A stretch of DNA of 64,000 bases from Tachypleus tridentatus (GCF_004210375.1 NC_134837.1:16809798-16873797), one strand, 5' to 3'. Positions 33,481-45,574 are shown, numbered from the stretch's first letter. Numbers and translations: made by a program. Notes: a model not told the origin generated them from the letters alone.

Positions 33481-34245
33481 TAATACTTTTGATTAACCAA
33501 TTATAATTCCCTTTTAAAACAAGTTAAGAAAAAACAGTTTAGTTTTCATTTTTAGAAACACTTCAAACGAGTGACTTTGTCTTGTTGATTAAATGTTTTT
33601 CCTTACTTATTAGCTTGTTTTTAATGCAGTGTTTCATTACACTTAAAAAGGTTGTATTTATTACCAAGTTCTACATACAATAAGGTTCGAACTGTAATAT
33701 TTACTGTTCTCTTTTGGCTAGTAATTCCTGTTTCACCCTGTTATTACGTGTTTTTTTTTTAAGAAACACCTAAATCTGTAAGAAAGCTGACTTTAAGGGG
33801 TAATGATAACCTGTTTACACAAGAATTATATGTTGTTATATTTTTAAATGACTACAGATTAATAATACATAAGTAGTCATTTAAATATTTCCTATGAAAC
33901 TATAATGCCTAGCGACATTAGTTGACACTATTGTTTTGGTCTTGAGTTATTGTGTCATAAAAAGGAAGAAAAAACAGAACAATAAATTGTTGCTATGATA
34001 CTTACAGAACTTGTGACCCAATATTTATATAAATATTGTTATGAAAGCAAACTCTGTATAGTATTGTGAAGGTTTGACAGCATTGAAGAGACATTTAAAA
34101 TACTATTTAAATGAACAATCGAACCATCCCAACATAAGTAGTGCTGCTACCTATCGGGTAGGAGATTACTGTTAAAAACTATGCGTTCCTGACACCAGAG
34201 GGTTTATTTATAATAAATCCTCTTAGTATTTTGTCAGTAAACACA
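33481..34245. other. AT-rich spacer
   Basis: No feature recognised. Confidence 0.4.
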
Positions 34246-35225
34246 GGTTGTTCCATTAAACACAAGGCTCCCTGTGTTTATCATTCAACATCGCTGTTCC
34301 ATTAAACACTAGGTTCCCTGCGTTTATCATTAAACACTCGCTGTTCCATTAAACACTAGGCTCCCTGTGTTTATCATTCAACATCCGATGTTCCCTTAAA
34401 CACTAGGCTCCCTGTGTTTATCATTCAACACTCGCTGTTTCATTAAACACTAGGTTCCCTGTGTTTATCATTCATCATTAAACACTAGGTTCCCTGTGTT
34501 TATCATTCAACATTCGCTGTTTCATTAAACACTAGGTTCCCTGTGTTTATCATTCAACACTTGCTGTTCCATTAAACACTAGGTTCCCTGTGTTTATCAT
34601 TCAACATCCGCTGTTCCCTTAAACACTAGGTTCCCTGCGTTTATCATTAAACACTCGCTGTTCCATTAAACACTAGGCTCCCTGTGTTTATCATTCAACA
34701 CTTGCTGTTCCATTAAACACTAGGTTCCCTGTGTTTATCATTCAACATCCGCTGTTCCCTTAAACACTAGGTTCCCTGCGTTTATCATTAAACACTCGCT
34801 GTTCCATTAAACACTAGGTTCCCTGTGTTTATCATTCAACACTCGCTGTTCCATTAAACACTAGGTTCCCTGTGTTTATCATTCAACATCCGCATTCAAC
34901 ACTCCTGCTGTTCCATTAAACACTAGGTTCATTCAACACTGTGTTCCATTAAACACTAGGTTCCCTGTGTTTATCATTCAACATCCGCTGTTCCATTAAA
35001 CACTAGGTTCCTGTGTTTATCATTCAACATCACTCCTTAAACACTAGTTCCATTAAACACTAGGCTTAAACACTAGGCTCCCTGTGTTTATCATTCAACA
35101 CTCGCTGTATCATTAAACACTAGGTTCCCTATGTTTATCATTCAACACTCGCTGTTCCACTAAACACTAGGTTCCCTGTGTTTATCATTCAACACTCGCT
35201 GTTCCATTAAACACTAGGTTCCTTG
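34246..35225 (+). repeat. Minisatellite, 47-bp unit, about 20 copies
   Basis: Unit ATTAAACACTAGGTTCCCTG, TGTTTATCATTCAACACTCG, CTGTTCC. Variants (GGCTCC, ATCCGC, TTGCTG) recur in the same order at 34320, 34640 and 34760, indicating multi-unit duplication. Units around 34890-35070 are partly deleted or scrambled. Confidence 0.93.
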
Positions 35226-35622
35226 TATTTATTCGTAATTACGTTTCGGTACCTAAATTAGCACAAGTTCAGAGTTTATTTGTATGTTTTTGTTGGTTAT
35301 ACAGAATATGCCTGACTTTGTCAAGTGTCATTAATTGAAGATGCATGTTGACACGAAAAGCTGAGCAAAAACTAATTGAAAATATGAAAAGAATTATTAT
35401 AATTTTTATCAAATTTCTAAAGAACAGAATTCCTAATTTTTCACGCTGTGATAACGTAATGGGATTTTTTAATTTGTTTCTGCAGTGCATATTTCAATTG
35501 ATTTATATATCTTTACTGAAACTCACAAAGATTATTTCAGTAAAATGTTTACACTACTTTTGTTTTCATTCTGTGTTTTATATTTATCACACTGTATATG
35601 AACGTGAAAAAAAAACAATAAG
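35226..35622. other. Spacer
   Basis: AT-rich; the 141-codon frame that starts at 35345 runs into the transposon terminus downstream and has no known motif, so I do not call it a gene. Confidence 0.4.
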
Positions 35623-35623
35623 A

Positions 35624-36046
35624 TACACTGCTGGCCAAAATCTTAAGTCCAATAAACATAAAGAAAAAATATGCATTTTGCCGCTCGACAATTCTGCCAC
35701 GTTCAAACTCTGTCAACTTTTAGCCTTTGCCATGTTTTTACCCAATGTAACACAGGACATGTCAGTGTGAGATGTTGACAACGTTAATGCTTGAACACAG
35801 ATGACTAAATTTCGTTACGTGTTTACCGATTAACGCTTCGTTTCAGTGTGATCTTTTGACCAGCTAGTATTTAGGCTAATTTCATAGTGTTCACATTTTC
35901 CCTATTAAATGCTAAAAAGTTTTTTATTTTTATTTTCCTATTTCTTATTTTCATCTTTCGAGGTTTTACTCAAATAAGTGGTTGAGTCTAACAACGCAAA
36001 ATGCGTATTTTTTCTTTATGTTCATTAGCCTTTTACCCAAAAATGA
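35624..36046. mobile_element. Tc1/mariner-type non-autonomous element
   Basis: After TA the left end reads CACTGCTGGCCAAAATCTTA and AACATAAAGAAAAAATATGC. The right end (35985-36046) is its inverse, GCGTATTTTTTCTTTATGTT then CATTAGCCTTTTACCC, but the last ~20 bp of that terminus are lost or replaced. The inside (~300 bp) encodes nothing recognisable. The terminal words resemble Tc1-like elements known from arthropods (from memory). Confidence 0.65.
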
Positions 36047-36079
36047 TGTGGAAAGTAAAAGAAATGTTGAAAAATGAGG

Positions 36080-37115
36080 AAATTACCACAGAGGATGTGA
36101 GTGACAGTTTGGTTCTGATACAGAGGAAGTGAGTGACAGTTTGGTTCTGACACAAGGGATGTGAGTGACAGTTTGGTTCTGTTACAGAGGAAGTGAGTGA
36201 CAGTTTGGTTCTGTTACAGAGGATGTGAGTGACAGTTTGGTTCTGATACAGAGGATGTGAGTGACAGTTTGGTTCTGACACAGAGGATGTGAGTGATAGT
36301 TTGGTTTTGATACAGAGGAAGTGAGTGACAGTTTGGTTCTGATACAGAGGATGTGAGTGACAGTTTGGTTCTGATACAGAGGATGTGAGTGACAGTTTGG
36401 TTTTGATACAGAGGAAGTGAGTGACAGTTTGGTTCTGATACAGAGGATGTGAGTGACAGTTTGGTTCTGATACAGAGGAAGTGAGTGACAGTTTGGTTCT
36501 GTTACAGAGGATGTGAGTGACAGTTTGGTTCTGATACAGAGGAAGTGAGTGACAGTTTGGTTTTGACACAGAGGATGTGAGTGACAGTTTGGTTTTGATA
36601 CAGAGGAAGGGAGTGACAGTTTGGTTCTGTTACAGAGGATGTGAGTGACAGTTTGGTTCTGATACAGAGGATGTGAGTGACAGTTTGGTTCTGATACAGA
36701 GGAAGTGAGTGACAGTTTGGTTCTGTTACAGAGGAAGTGAGTGACAGTTTGGTTTTGATACAGAGGAAGGGAGTGACAGTTTGGTTCTGTTACAGAGGAT
36801 GTGAGTGACAGTTTGGTTCTGATACAGAGGAAGGGAGTGACAGTTTGGTTCTGACACAGAGGAAGGGAGTGACAGTTTGGTTCTGTTACAGAGGATGTGA
36901 GTGACAGTTTGGTTCTGTTACAGAGGAAGTGAGTGACAGTTTGGTTCTGACACAGGGGATGTGAGTGACAGTTTGGTTCTGACACAGAGGATGTGAGTGA
37001 CAGTTTGTTTCTGACACAGAGGATGTGAGTGACAGTTTGGTTCTGACACAGGGGATGTGAGTGACAGTTTGGTTTTGACACCGAGGATGTGAGTGACAGC
37101 TTGGTTCTGATACCA
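36080..37115 (-). repeat. Minisatellite, 32-bp unit, about 32 copies
   Basis: Unit AGAGGATGTGAGTGACAGTT plus TGGTTCTGATAC, 32 bp, very uniform, with alternating GATGTG/GAAGTG and TGATAC/TGTTAC/TGACAC variants. As 32 is not divisible by three, the reading frame rotates every unit, yet no unit has a stop on the minus strand; this produces several overlapping frames up to 299 codons with a 32-residue period (three units). I regard them as artefacts of stop-free repetition. Confidence 0.94.
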
Positions 37116-37510
37116 CAGACAGAACATTGATGTTCTATTTTCTTTTTGTTAGCTATACAACTCTTGTTTCGGCATTGTAGAGCGTTATCGAAACAAAACA
37201 GAGCGTATGCTAGAAATGAAAAATGAAATTAAAGTGCAATTTTACAATATTAAATTTCATAAACGTTTATTGGGATAAATAGATATAGTAATGCACAAAG
37301 AACGTGACAATATTTCTACTCGCGTTATTATCGGTTGTCTGATAGGAGAGCCTATACGATCTGTTAGCGCTAAAACTGCATATAATAATGTTGTTTTAGC
37401 AAGCAGTTTTTCTTAGAGTTGTTGGTAAATCAAGGTACGCGACGAATCATTTTCTATAAAATATTCATACCTTGAAGAAAAAAAATAATATAACGCCTTA
37501 TGCCAGAAAG
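37116..37510. other. Spacer
   Basis: No feature recognised. Confidence 0.4.
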
Positions 37511-37511
37511 A

Positions 37512-37774
37512 TCTGGCGTAGCTTGGTGATTGGGACACTCAACACACAACCTACGGGTCGTGGGCTCGAATCCCATCACTAAATATACTTGTCATATAAG
37601 CCAATGAAGTGTTATATTTTGATGGTCAATTGCAGTATTCGATTTTAGTAACCAAAAGGTTGACGGTGGGTGCTGTTGACTAGCTTTCTTCCCTCTAGTT
37701 CATCAATTCTAAATTAGGGATAACTACCGCAGATAGCCCTCTAGTTGTTTTTCGCGAAATTCAACAAACAAACA
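37512..37774 (+). mobile_element. Old SINE family A copy, straddling a duplication border
   Basis: Head TCTGGCGTAGCTTGGTGATT, B box GGGCTCGAATCCCATCAC, core TTGACGGTGGGTGCTGTTGA, tail TTCGCGAAATTCAACAAACA. The 879-bp duplication starts inside its 3' third at 37715, so the second copy (38594 onward) begins with a headless SINE tail. Confidence 0.82.
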
Positions 37775-38134
37775 AGACGCTGCCTTGGTGTAATGAATAG
37801 ACGAGTGATTTGTGTCACATTACATGTCAATATTAATAATGGTAGCTTACGTCAAATAGTTCTGCTCTGGGCTTCTACTGTTATGTTATTATCACTAACT
37901 AGATTGAGCGGTTGAGATGAAAACTTAAAAAGCACTAGTAAAACACATCAAAGCTATTATTAGTCTTATTGTGATGTGTATCACACAAGCAGTCTATCAA
38001 TATATATATATATATCTGTATGAACAAATGTCGTGTTTCTTTATAATCTAATGTGTAAAAACTTTTGTCTGTTTTTGTGATCTGACAGATAGAATCGTTA
38101 TAATATTTTGTAATTTGAAACGCTGGAGTGTTTT

Positions 38135-38515
38135 GGTTCTTTGTAACATGATTTATAGAAACATTATATTTCTTTGTAACATGATTTATAGAAACATTAT
38201 GTTTCTTTGTAACATGATTTATAGAAACATTATGTTTCTTTGTAACATGATTTATAGACACGTTATATTTCTTTGTAACATGATTTATAGAAACATTATA
38301 TTTCTTTGTAACATGATTTATAGAAACATTATGTTTCTTTGTAACATGATTTGTAGAAATATTATGTTTCTTTGTAACATGATTCATTGAAACATCATGT
38401 TTCTTTGTAACATGATTTATAGACACATTATGTTTCTTTGTAACATGATTTATAAAAACATTATGTTTCTTTGTAACATGAGTTATAGAAACATTATGTT
38501 TCTTTGTAACCTTCT
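38135..38515 (+). repeat. Minisatellite, 33-bp unit, about 11 copies (first copy)
   Basis: Unit TCTTTGTAACATGATTTATA plus GAAACATTATGTT, 33 bp. Stop-free frames on both strands give MIYRNIMFLCN-type and NHVTKKHNVSI-type 11-residue repeats, not taken as genes. Confidence 0.93.
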
Positions 38516-39013
38516 GAATGAAATCATCGCATTTCTTTGTAATTGGTTGGCTGGAACCATTGTATTTTTATGAGATAAATTTGATATGAAGGATAGGGAT
38601 AACTACCGCAGATAGCCCTCTAGTTGTTTTTCGCGAAATTCAACAAACAAACAAGACGCTGCCTTGGTGTAATGAATAGACGAGTGATTTGTGTCACATT
38701 ACATGTCAATATTAATAATGGTAGCTTACGTCAAATAGTTCTGCTCTGGGCTTCTACTGTTATGTTATTATCACTAACTAGATTGAGCGGTTGAGATGAA
38801 AACTTAAAAAGCACTAGTAAAACACATCAAAGCTATTATTAGTCTTATTGTGATGTGTATCACACAAGCAGTCTATCAATATATATATATATATCTGTAT
38901 GAACAAATGTCGTGTTTCTTTATAATCTAATGTGTAAAAACTTTTGTCTGTTTTTGTGATCTGACAGATAGAATCGTTATAATATTTTGTAATTTGAAAC
39001 GCTGGAGTGTTTT

Positions 39014-39394
39014 GGTTCTTTGTAACATGATTTATAGAAACATTATATTTCTTTGTAACATGATTTATAGAAACATTATGTTTCTTTGTAACATGATTTA
39101 TAGAAACATTATGTTTCTTTGTAACATGATTTATAGACACGTTATATTTCTTTGTAACATGATTTATAGAAACATTATATTTCTTTGTAACATGATTTAT
39201 AGAAACATTATGTTTCTTTGTAACATGATTTGTAGAAATATTATGTTTCTTTGTAACATGATTCATTGAAACATCATGTTTCTTTGTAACATGATTTATA
39301 GACACATTATGTTTCTTTGTAACATGATTTATAAAAACATTATGTTTCTTTGTAACATGAGTTATAGAAACATTATGTTTCTTTGTAACCTTCT
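39014..39394 (+). repeat. Minisatellite, 33-bp unit (second copy)
   Basis: Same units in the same order as 38135-38515, part of the 879-bp duplication. Confidence 0.93.
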
Positions 39395-39472
39395 GAATGA
39401 AATCATCGCATTTCTTTGTAATTGGTTGGCTGGAACCATTGTATTTTTATGAGATAAATTTGATATGAAGAA

Positions 39473-40240
39473 GCTGTAATCGGTGTTTACTGTAAGTTTT
39501 GACTTATCCCCTCAGTTAATTTTAAATCATTATGTACATATATTGGTACATTATTATTGGTGCATATCCACTTTATCCGTAACTCAAACTGCCAGATTGA
39601 AGATGTATCTATATTCACATTGTCTGTTTTTCTAGCTGTCCAGAACAAAGTGATGACAACATATTGACATAGTTAATAGTTAACGCAGAGAGAAAAGAGA
39701 CGTCGTCATAGCATTTGGCTCCTAAGTTAACAAGGAAATTTGTACTTTACGTTTACGAAAACAAGAAATTACTAATCGATAACAGTTCGCTATCTCAGAG
39801 AAAAAAAACAAAAAACGGCTCTGACTGATTTAAGGATCCCAGCGGGTGGTCATAGAAACACAGGTCTAGTTTTTGAAACAAATTAGGCTTAGGTGAAAGA
39901 AAAAAAAGGTTGAAGTATTGAACATTTTCTCGCCATAATATCGAATATCGATAATATTAGATTGTAGTCTTATAGAAAACAACAAAACTACTTTTGATAA
40001 TGATATAATCAATGTGGACTTTAAGTACTTGAAAAATTATTTGAATCTCGAGAAAATGATTCCAGAAGTTTTTATTTGTATTTTCATGTGATGTACTGAA
40101 TAGATTATATTTCGATAAAGAGTTTCTAGAATTACTTATTGATTACTAAAACCTTTTAACCTAAGATGGGCACGTTTAGTCTTCTTTTTTATATTCCTAA
40201 TTAAGTGTGTATCAGTTTATCGTAACTTAGTAGAGGGATC
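39473..40240. other. AT-rich spacer
   Basis: Nothing recognised. Confidence 0.4.
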
Positions 40241-40244
40241 ACTA

Positions 40245-40805
40245 CATGTCAGACGGACCAAAATAATTCTCTGTGTTGGTTGATTCAATGTTATTGGCAC
40301 TAAATGTAATTCATTTTCAAGGGTATTGCCTGTAAGCTACCTTAACGCAATTAACTCTGTATGATAGATAACCTATTATAATTGACAGTACATATTAGAT
40401 TGTTTAATACCATTAAATGTCAGATGATCTAATACTGTTAGCGTTGCATGTCATATGATTTCATACATTTGACATTACATGTCAGACATGTTCGTACAAT
40501 TCACATTTCAAGTTAGATTACTTAATACAATTAACACTAAACATGATTGAATACAGTAAACAACGCTTGTTAAATGTTTTAGTACAATTAACTCCACGTG
40601 TCAGATAATTTAATACAATTAACACTAAACATGATTGAATACAGTAAACAATGCTTATTAAATGTTCTAGTATAATTAGCTCCACATATCAAATAATTTA
40701 ATACAATTAACACTAAACATGATTGAATACAGTAAACAACGCTTGTTAAATGTTCTAGTACAATCAGCTCCACATATCAAATAATTTAATACAATTGACA
40801 CTTCA
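40245..40805 (+). repeat. Minisatellite with 44-bp ancestral and 88-bp dimer unit
   Basis: From about 40525 an 88-bp unit (TTAATACAATTAACACTAAA ... CTCCACATATCAAATAAT) repeats three times. Within it two halves share TACAATTA(A/G)C and CAT...AT words, and the upstream part (40245-40520) shows single ~44-bp units (CATTAAATGTCAGATGATCT, CATTTGACATTACATGTCAG). So a 44-bp unit seems to have become a homogenised dimer. Confidence 0.75.
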
Positions 40806-41675
40806 TGATGTAGTTGATTTGTGAGAAAGCTAATATTATGAGTTTAAGATTGGTGATGAGGCTTAGGCTATTATATGAACTCATGTGGTCATGAGAAGAC
40901 TAGTATTATGAACCCTGTGGCTGGTGATGAACAGGATAATTAACGTGGTAGTTATAACTAAACGCTATGAGTTCGTGTATAGTGAGCAGCCTAGTATTAT
41001 GAACTTGTGTATGATGAGGAATATAGTGTTAATAACTCATGGCTGGTGAGGAGGCTATGTTATGAACTAGTATGGTGAGGATTATAGTGTTAAGAATATA
41101 GTTGGCTGGTGAGGAGGCTATGCTATGAACTAATATGATGAGGATTATAGTGTTAATAACTCGTGGCTGGTGAGGACGCTATGTTATGAACTAGTATGGT
41201 GAGGATTATAGTGTTAATAACTCGTGGCTGGTGAGGAGGCTATGTTATGAACTAATATGATGAGGATTATAGTGTTAAGAACTCGTGGCTGGTGAGGAGG
41301 CTATGTTATGAACTAGTATGATGAGGATTATAGTGTTAAGAATATATTTGGCTGGTGAGGAGGCTATGTTATGAACTAATATGATGAGGATTATAGTGTT
41401 AAGAATATATTTGGCTGGTGAGGAGGCTATGTTATGAACTAATATGATGAGGATTATAGTATTAAGAATATATTTGGCTGGTGAGGAGGCTATGTTATGA
41501 ACTAATATGATGAGGATTATAGTATTAAGAATAGATTTGGCTGGTGAGGAGGCTATGTTATGAACTAGTGTGGTGAGGATTATAGTATTAAGAACTCGTG
41601 GCTGGTGAGGAGGCTATGTTATGAACTAGTATGGTGAGGATTATAGTATTAAGAACTCGTGGCTGGTGAGGATGT
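40806..41675 (+). repeat. Minisatellite, 61-63-bp unit, about 11 copies
   Basis: Unit GGCTGGTGAGGAGGCTATGT, TATGAACTAGTATGGTGAGG, ATTATAGTGTTAAGAACTCGT (61) or ending AATATATTT (63). Copies up to about 41030 are diverged, those from 41040 onward are close; two unit types occur in blocks. Confidence 0.9.
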
Positions 41676-42590
41676 TAGAAATCCGATTTTGAGATAAATC
41701 GTGAAGGAAAAATAACGTATTTTGAGATCGTCATGTTGAGTTATATCAGAAATTATTGAATCAATAGATTTTTCAGTATTAATAAATATAAAAGATATTC
41801 TGTCCTTTACTAAACCTCTTATCTAAAATATAATCTAGTTTAACCTTCAGGGAGTTCGACAGCACACAAATAGTTTACACAGTGCTTTTGTTAATATAAC
41901 TTTCCCTACTGTTTACTGTATTAAATTTTGTTTCTAACTCTAAGGATAATTTTTACACAGGAGCTAGCGATCAAAAAATATATGAAATAAAAATCTATAC
42001 AACAGTATGTTTTACACAAGGCATGCTACATTTATTTTAAACTTTTCCCCCGACAGAATTATGGAGGTTCAGCCATGAGCATTTTGAAAGGAACATTACA
42101 GAATTATACATAGTCTCAATTTTAGTATAATAAAATCTCAGATAGTCGAAAGAAACTTTAAAATATCCTCTTTTGATTGTTAACATTTTCTGCATGAAAA
42201 GAAAATCTTAAAGGTCGCACTACAGAGTTCAGCTCACACCAACAGGGTTGGTTATAACTGTCTTGAACCGAATGAAGGGAAAGTGTAAATGTATTTTATT
42301 GTTTGGGGTTAGAGTGTTTTAAGCTAAGTTGTACGTTACAGCCGTTGTGAAACGTACGTATGATGAAAACGGTAGATAAAACTACATTTCTTAGCAGTCT
42401 GTCTTTCAATACTTCTTTATTTTTAGAATCAAGTGTATATATATAAATATTAAGTTACATAGTCCTTGAATATTTAGAATATTTAGTAATAAGTCTTGAG
42501 AAAAGGTATAATGTTATTAGTTCACCAAACAGAGAATATTTGAGCTTTGATAAAAGTACACAAAATGCTGAAAAGAACAACAAAAACCTA
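41676..42590. other. AT-rich spacer
   Basis: No feature recognised. Confidence 0.4.
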
Positions 42591-42602
42591 TGGTAATAAC
42601 AT

Positions 42603-42729
42603 GCTCTCTAGTGGCAGAGTGGTATGTTTGCGAACTTACCACGTTAAAAATCGGGTTTCGATACCCGTTGTGGGTAGAGCACAGATATCTCTTTGTGTAG
42701 CTTTGTGCTTTATTATAAACAACAACAAC
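42603..42729 (+). mobile_element. Short tRNA-derived SINE (family B), full length with TSD
   Basis: Head GCTCTCTAGTGGCAGAGTGG, CTTACCACGTTAAAAATCGG, B box GGTTTCGATACCCGTTGTGG, then AGAGCACAGATATC and AGCTTTGTGCTTTATTATAA. A perfect 12-bp duplication TGGTAATAACAT at 42591-42602 and 42730-42741 defines the ends and shows the family is a genuine retroposon of about 127 bp. Confidence 0.85.
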
Positions 42730-42742
42730 TGGTAATAACATT

Positions 42743-42800
42743 ATGGGACTCAGCAGATACCACGATGTGGCTTTGCTGTAAGAAAACACACACATAACAT
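42743..42800 (+). mobile_element. SINE family C tail fragment
   Basis: GGGACTCAGCAGATACCACG, TGGCTTTGCTGTAAG and ACACACACATAAC match the 3' part of family C. It abuts the target site of the family B copy. Confidence 0.6.
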
Positions 42801-44485
42801 TATGTACAGTGCAGGGACATAGCCTCAAAACATCTCATCTTCCAAGATTTGTTTGTCAACCTTATTCGAGAACGTCTGCTTGGGTTTTTTGTTAGAAATA
42901 AATTGTATACAGGTTTCAATGTGTAGTGTAAAATGGTAACTCCTAACCAACATAAGTTGACATAAAATCAGAATTACTAACCATTTCTCTATTAACCGCA
43001 AAATGATATCTGGATATTTTATATTAAACAAAGTTGTTATATTTTCAATTTATATAAGAGTAATGTACCCAAATAGGACCAGCCAAGTGCAGAGAACAAG
43101 CAGCCTCCTTTCTGACGCATTGTCTATTTTGACCTGATAGCTAGCATAACTAAAACTGGAATTATATATAAGCTTATTACTAGTTTAGAATAACTCACTA
43201 CTTAATATACTACGCGGTAATTGTGAACGAAATTACTGTAACATTAGATATTAAAATTAGTTTTACTGTAGAAGCACTCAATGAATGTTATACTGTAGTA
43301 TATGTTATTATGAACTGTATACGTCATTGTGGCTAACAGCTGTATTGTTGGTGTAGAACTAATGTGTCTCCCAACGTATGGTTATACAAATGATTATACA
43401 AAAATACAATAAATACATGTTACAGACGTGTTAGGCCATATTTCACATCAGCTTAACTGAAAGAAAAAACAGTTTCATCAGGTTTATTATGACAAGCATA
43501 TGACACACTTTCTATACCATATATATAGATATATATATTCCATGTACTATTTTAATGGATTTCGAATCAGAAAGATTCAGTTCCAGATTACATAAAGTAT
43601 GTTTACAATTTACAGTTCGCTTCTTGCAATAATTTTCGAACTGCAAATACGTGCGTACTCACTAGGTTTAAGAAAGTTTTATGAAATTTCAAAGCAGTGT
43701 GGATATTTATATTTTAAAATAGGAATTATGAGTTCCACAACTTTCAGTTAGTTGTTGCTGGATTCTTATATTATATACTGAATACTTGTCGTGACTTTGG
43801 CTGCTATTCTTCGGATTGCATGATCCAATAGCTCACTAAGAAACACTGCTACCACAACTTGTGTTTATAACATATCTTTAAATATTTAGGTGGTAATTTT
43901 CTATGGAAGATCAAATCAGGCCTTTTTACCTTAAAGGCTCTTAAACAAAGTTTGAGAGTCTATATTCTTTTCCTAGACTAACATGGTTCAAGTATGAAAA
44001 CATCTCAACTTTACTGAACTTTAGTCATGCTTATATAAACATGAAACTTTTAAACATTTTGCTTTATGTAGAAAGTACAGAAAAATGTCTCGAAATGGAA
44101 GATTTAACGTATATTATACATAAATTAAAAAACAAAATATCTGACGTGTTTACACAAAAGTCAAACATTTCTTAAAAGAAATATTAATTCTCTTGTCGTT
44201 TGTTTCTTTAGAAGATCCCATGGAACTGAAAATATCCCCTGAGCTTTGGCTCTAAAAGCCTAGAATTGGAACAGAGACTTGCTCGACAGATATCCAATAA
44301 GAATAACAAAAGTTTTTTTTTTAAACTTGTTTTTACATAGTTCTTAAATTGACAGTTAGGAAGTATTCCCTAACTGATTATCAGAACGTATTTTTTATTA
44401 GAAAGGATCTGTTAATGTATTATCTAGGAATCATTGAATCTCCGTGTTGAATTATGTAAATGTCTACCTAGAATGAAATAGAAAA
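42801..44485. other. AT-rich spacer
   Basis: About 1.7 kb without supported features apart from TA microsatellite near 43520. Confidence 0.45.
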
Positions 44486-44489
44486 ATAA

Positions 44490-45470
44490 TAGCTGTAATC
44501 TAATGTAATGTAAAATAGTTGTTTGAAGTGAGGATTTTAACCACAAGAATAACAGCTGTAAAATAGTTGTTTGAAGTGAGGATTTTAACCACAAGAATAA
44601 CAGCTGTATAATAGTTGTTTGCAGTGAGGATTTTAACCACAAGAATAACAGCTGTATAATAGTTGTTTGAAGTGAGGATTTTAACAACAAGAATAACAGC
44701 TGTATAATAGTTGTTTGAAGTGAGGATTTTAACTGCAATAATAACAGATGTAAAATAGTTGTTTGAAGTGAGGATTTCAACTACAGAATAACAGACGTAA
44801 AATATTTTTGAACTGATAATTTTAACCATTAAAACAAATGCTATAAAATAGTTGTTTGAGTTGGAGATATTAATCACAAGAATAAGAGATGTAAAATAGT
44901 TTTTTGGGTTGAAAATGTAACCACAATAATAACAGTTGTTAAATAATTGTTTGAAGTGAAGATTTTTAGCCACAAGAATAACAGATGTAAGATAGTTGTT
45001 TGAAGTGAAGATTTTAAGAACAAGAATAACAGTTGTTAAATAGTTGTTTAAAGTGAAGATTGTAACCACAAGAATAACAGTCGTAAAATAGTTGTTTAAA
45101 GTGAAAATTTTAACCACAAGAATAACAGATGTAAAATAGTTTTTTGGGTTGAAAATGTGACCACAATAATAACAGTTGTTAAATAAATGTTTGAACTGAA
45201 GATTTTAACAACAAGAATAACAGTCGTAAAATAGTTGTTTAAAGTGAAGATTGTAACCTCAAGAATAACAGTCGTAAAATAGTTGTTTAAAGTGAAGATT
45301 GTAACCTCAAGAATAACAGTCGTAAAATAGTTGTTTAAAGTGAAAATTTTAACAACAAGAATAACAGTTGTTAAATAATTGTTTAAAGTGAAGATTTTAG
45401 CCACAAGAATAACAGTTGTAAGATAGTTGTTTGAAGTGAAGACTCAAACTATAAGAGTAGCAGCAGTAAA
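44490..45470 (-). repeat. Minisatellite, 48-bp unit, about 20 copies
   Basis: Unit AATAGTTGTTTGAAGTGAGG, ATTTTAACCACAAGAATAAC, AGCTGTAA. 48 bp is 16 codons, so stop-free minus frames (up to 205 codons; repeats like VVKILTSNNYFTAVIL) arise. Units 44765-44960 are the most diverged; a block from 44880 recurs near 45120 (TTTTTTGGGTTGAAAATGT). Confidence 0.92.
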
Positions 45471-45504
45471 CTAATTGTGAAACGGCAATTTCAGCTTTTA
45501 CGAT

Positions 45505-45570
45505 ACACTCATAGAAGATACAGTCATAGAAGATACAGTTATAGAAGATATAGTCATAGAAGATAGAGTC
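45505..45570 (+). repeat. Short tandem repeat, 15-bp unit
   Basis: CATAGAAGATACAGT-type unit, four copies. Confidence 0.8.
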
Positions 45571-45574
45571 ATTA

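Larger units (their letters stand above)
37715..39472. repeat. 879-bp tandem duplication
   Basis: 37715-38591 recurs at 38594-39470 with an offset of 879 bp. By eye I found no difference, and translated frames from both copies are identical (163 and 91 residues). The junction reads TGATATGAAG|GA|TAGGGATAAC with two bases of uncertain origin. Each copy carries a SINE tail, a short TA microsatellite and a 33-bp minisatellite. Either a very recent duplication or an assembly artefact. Confidence 0.9.

Noticed and set aside
35345..35770. 141-codon plus-strand frame as a gene
   Set aside because: Its 3' third is Tc1-type terminal sequence, and the rest is Ile/Lys/Phe-rich with no motif.
36182..37081. 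299-codon minus-strand frame
   Set aside because: Produced by the 32-bp array; overlapping frames in other phases are equally open.
38000..38015. ATATAT runs as promoters
   Set aside because: Simple TA microsatellites (also at 33145 and 43520) without other promoter signals.
37935..39305. Two identical 163-codon frames
   Set aside because: They lie in the 33-bp array and exist twice because of the 879-bp duplication.
44500..45404. Frames of 205 and 102 codons on the minus strand
   Set aside because: Produced by the 48-bp array (16-residue period).
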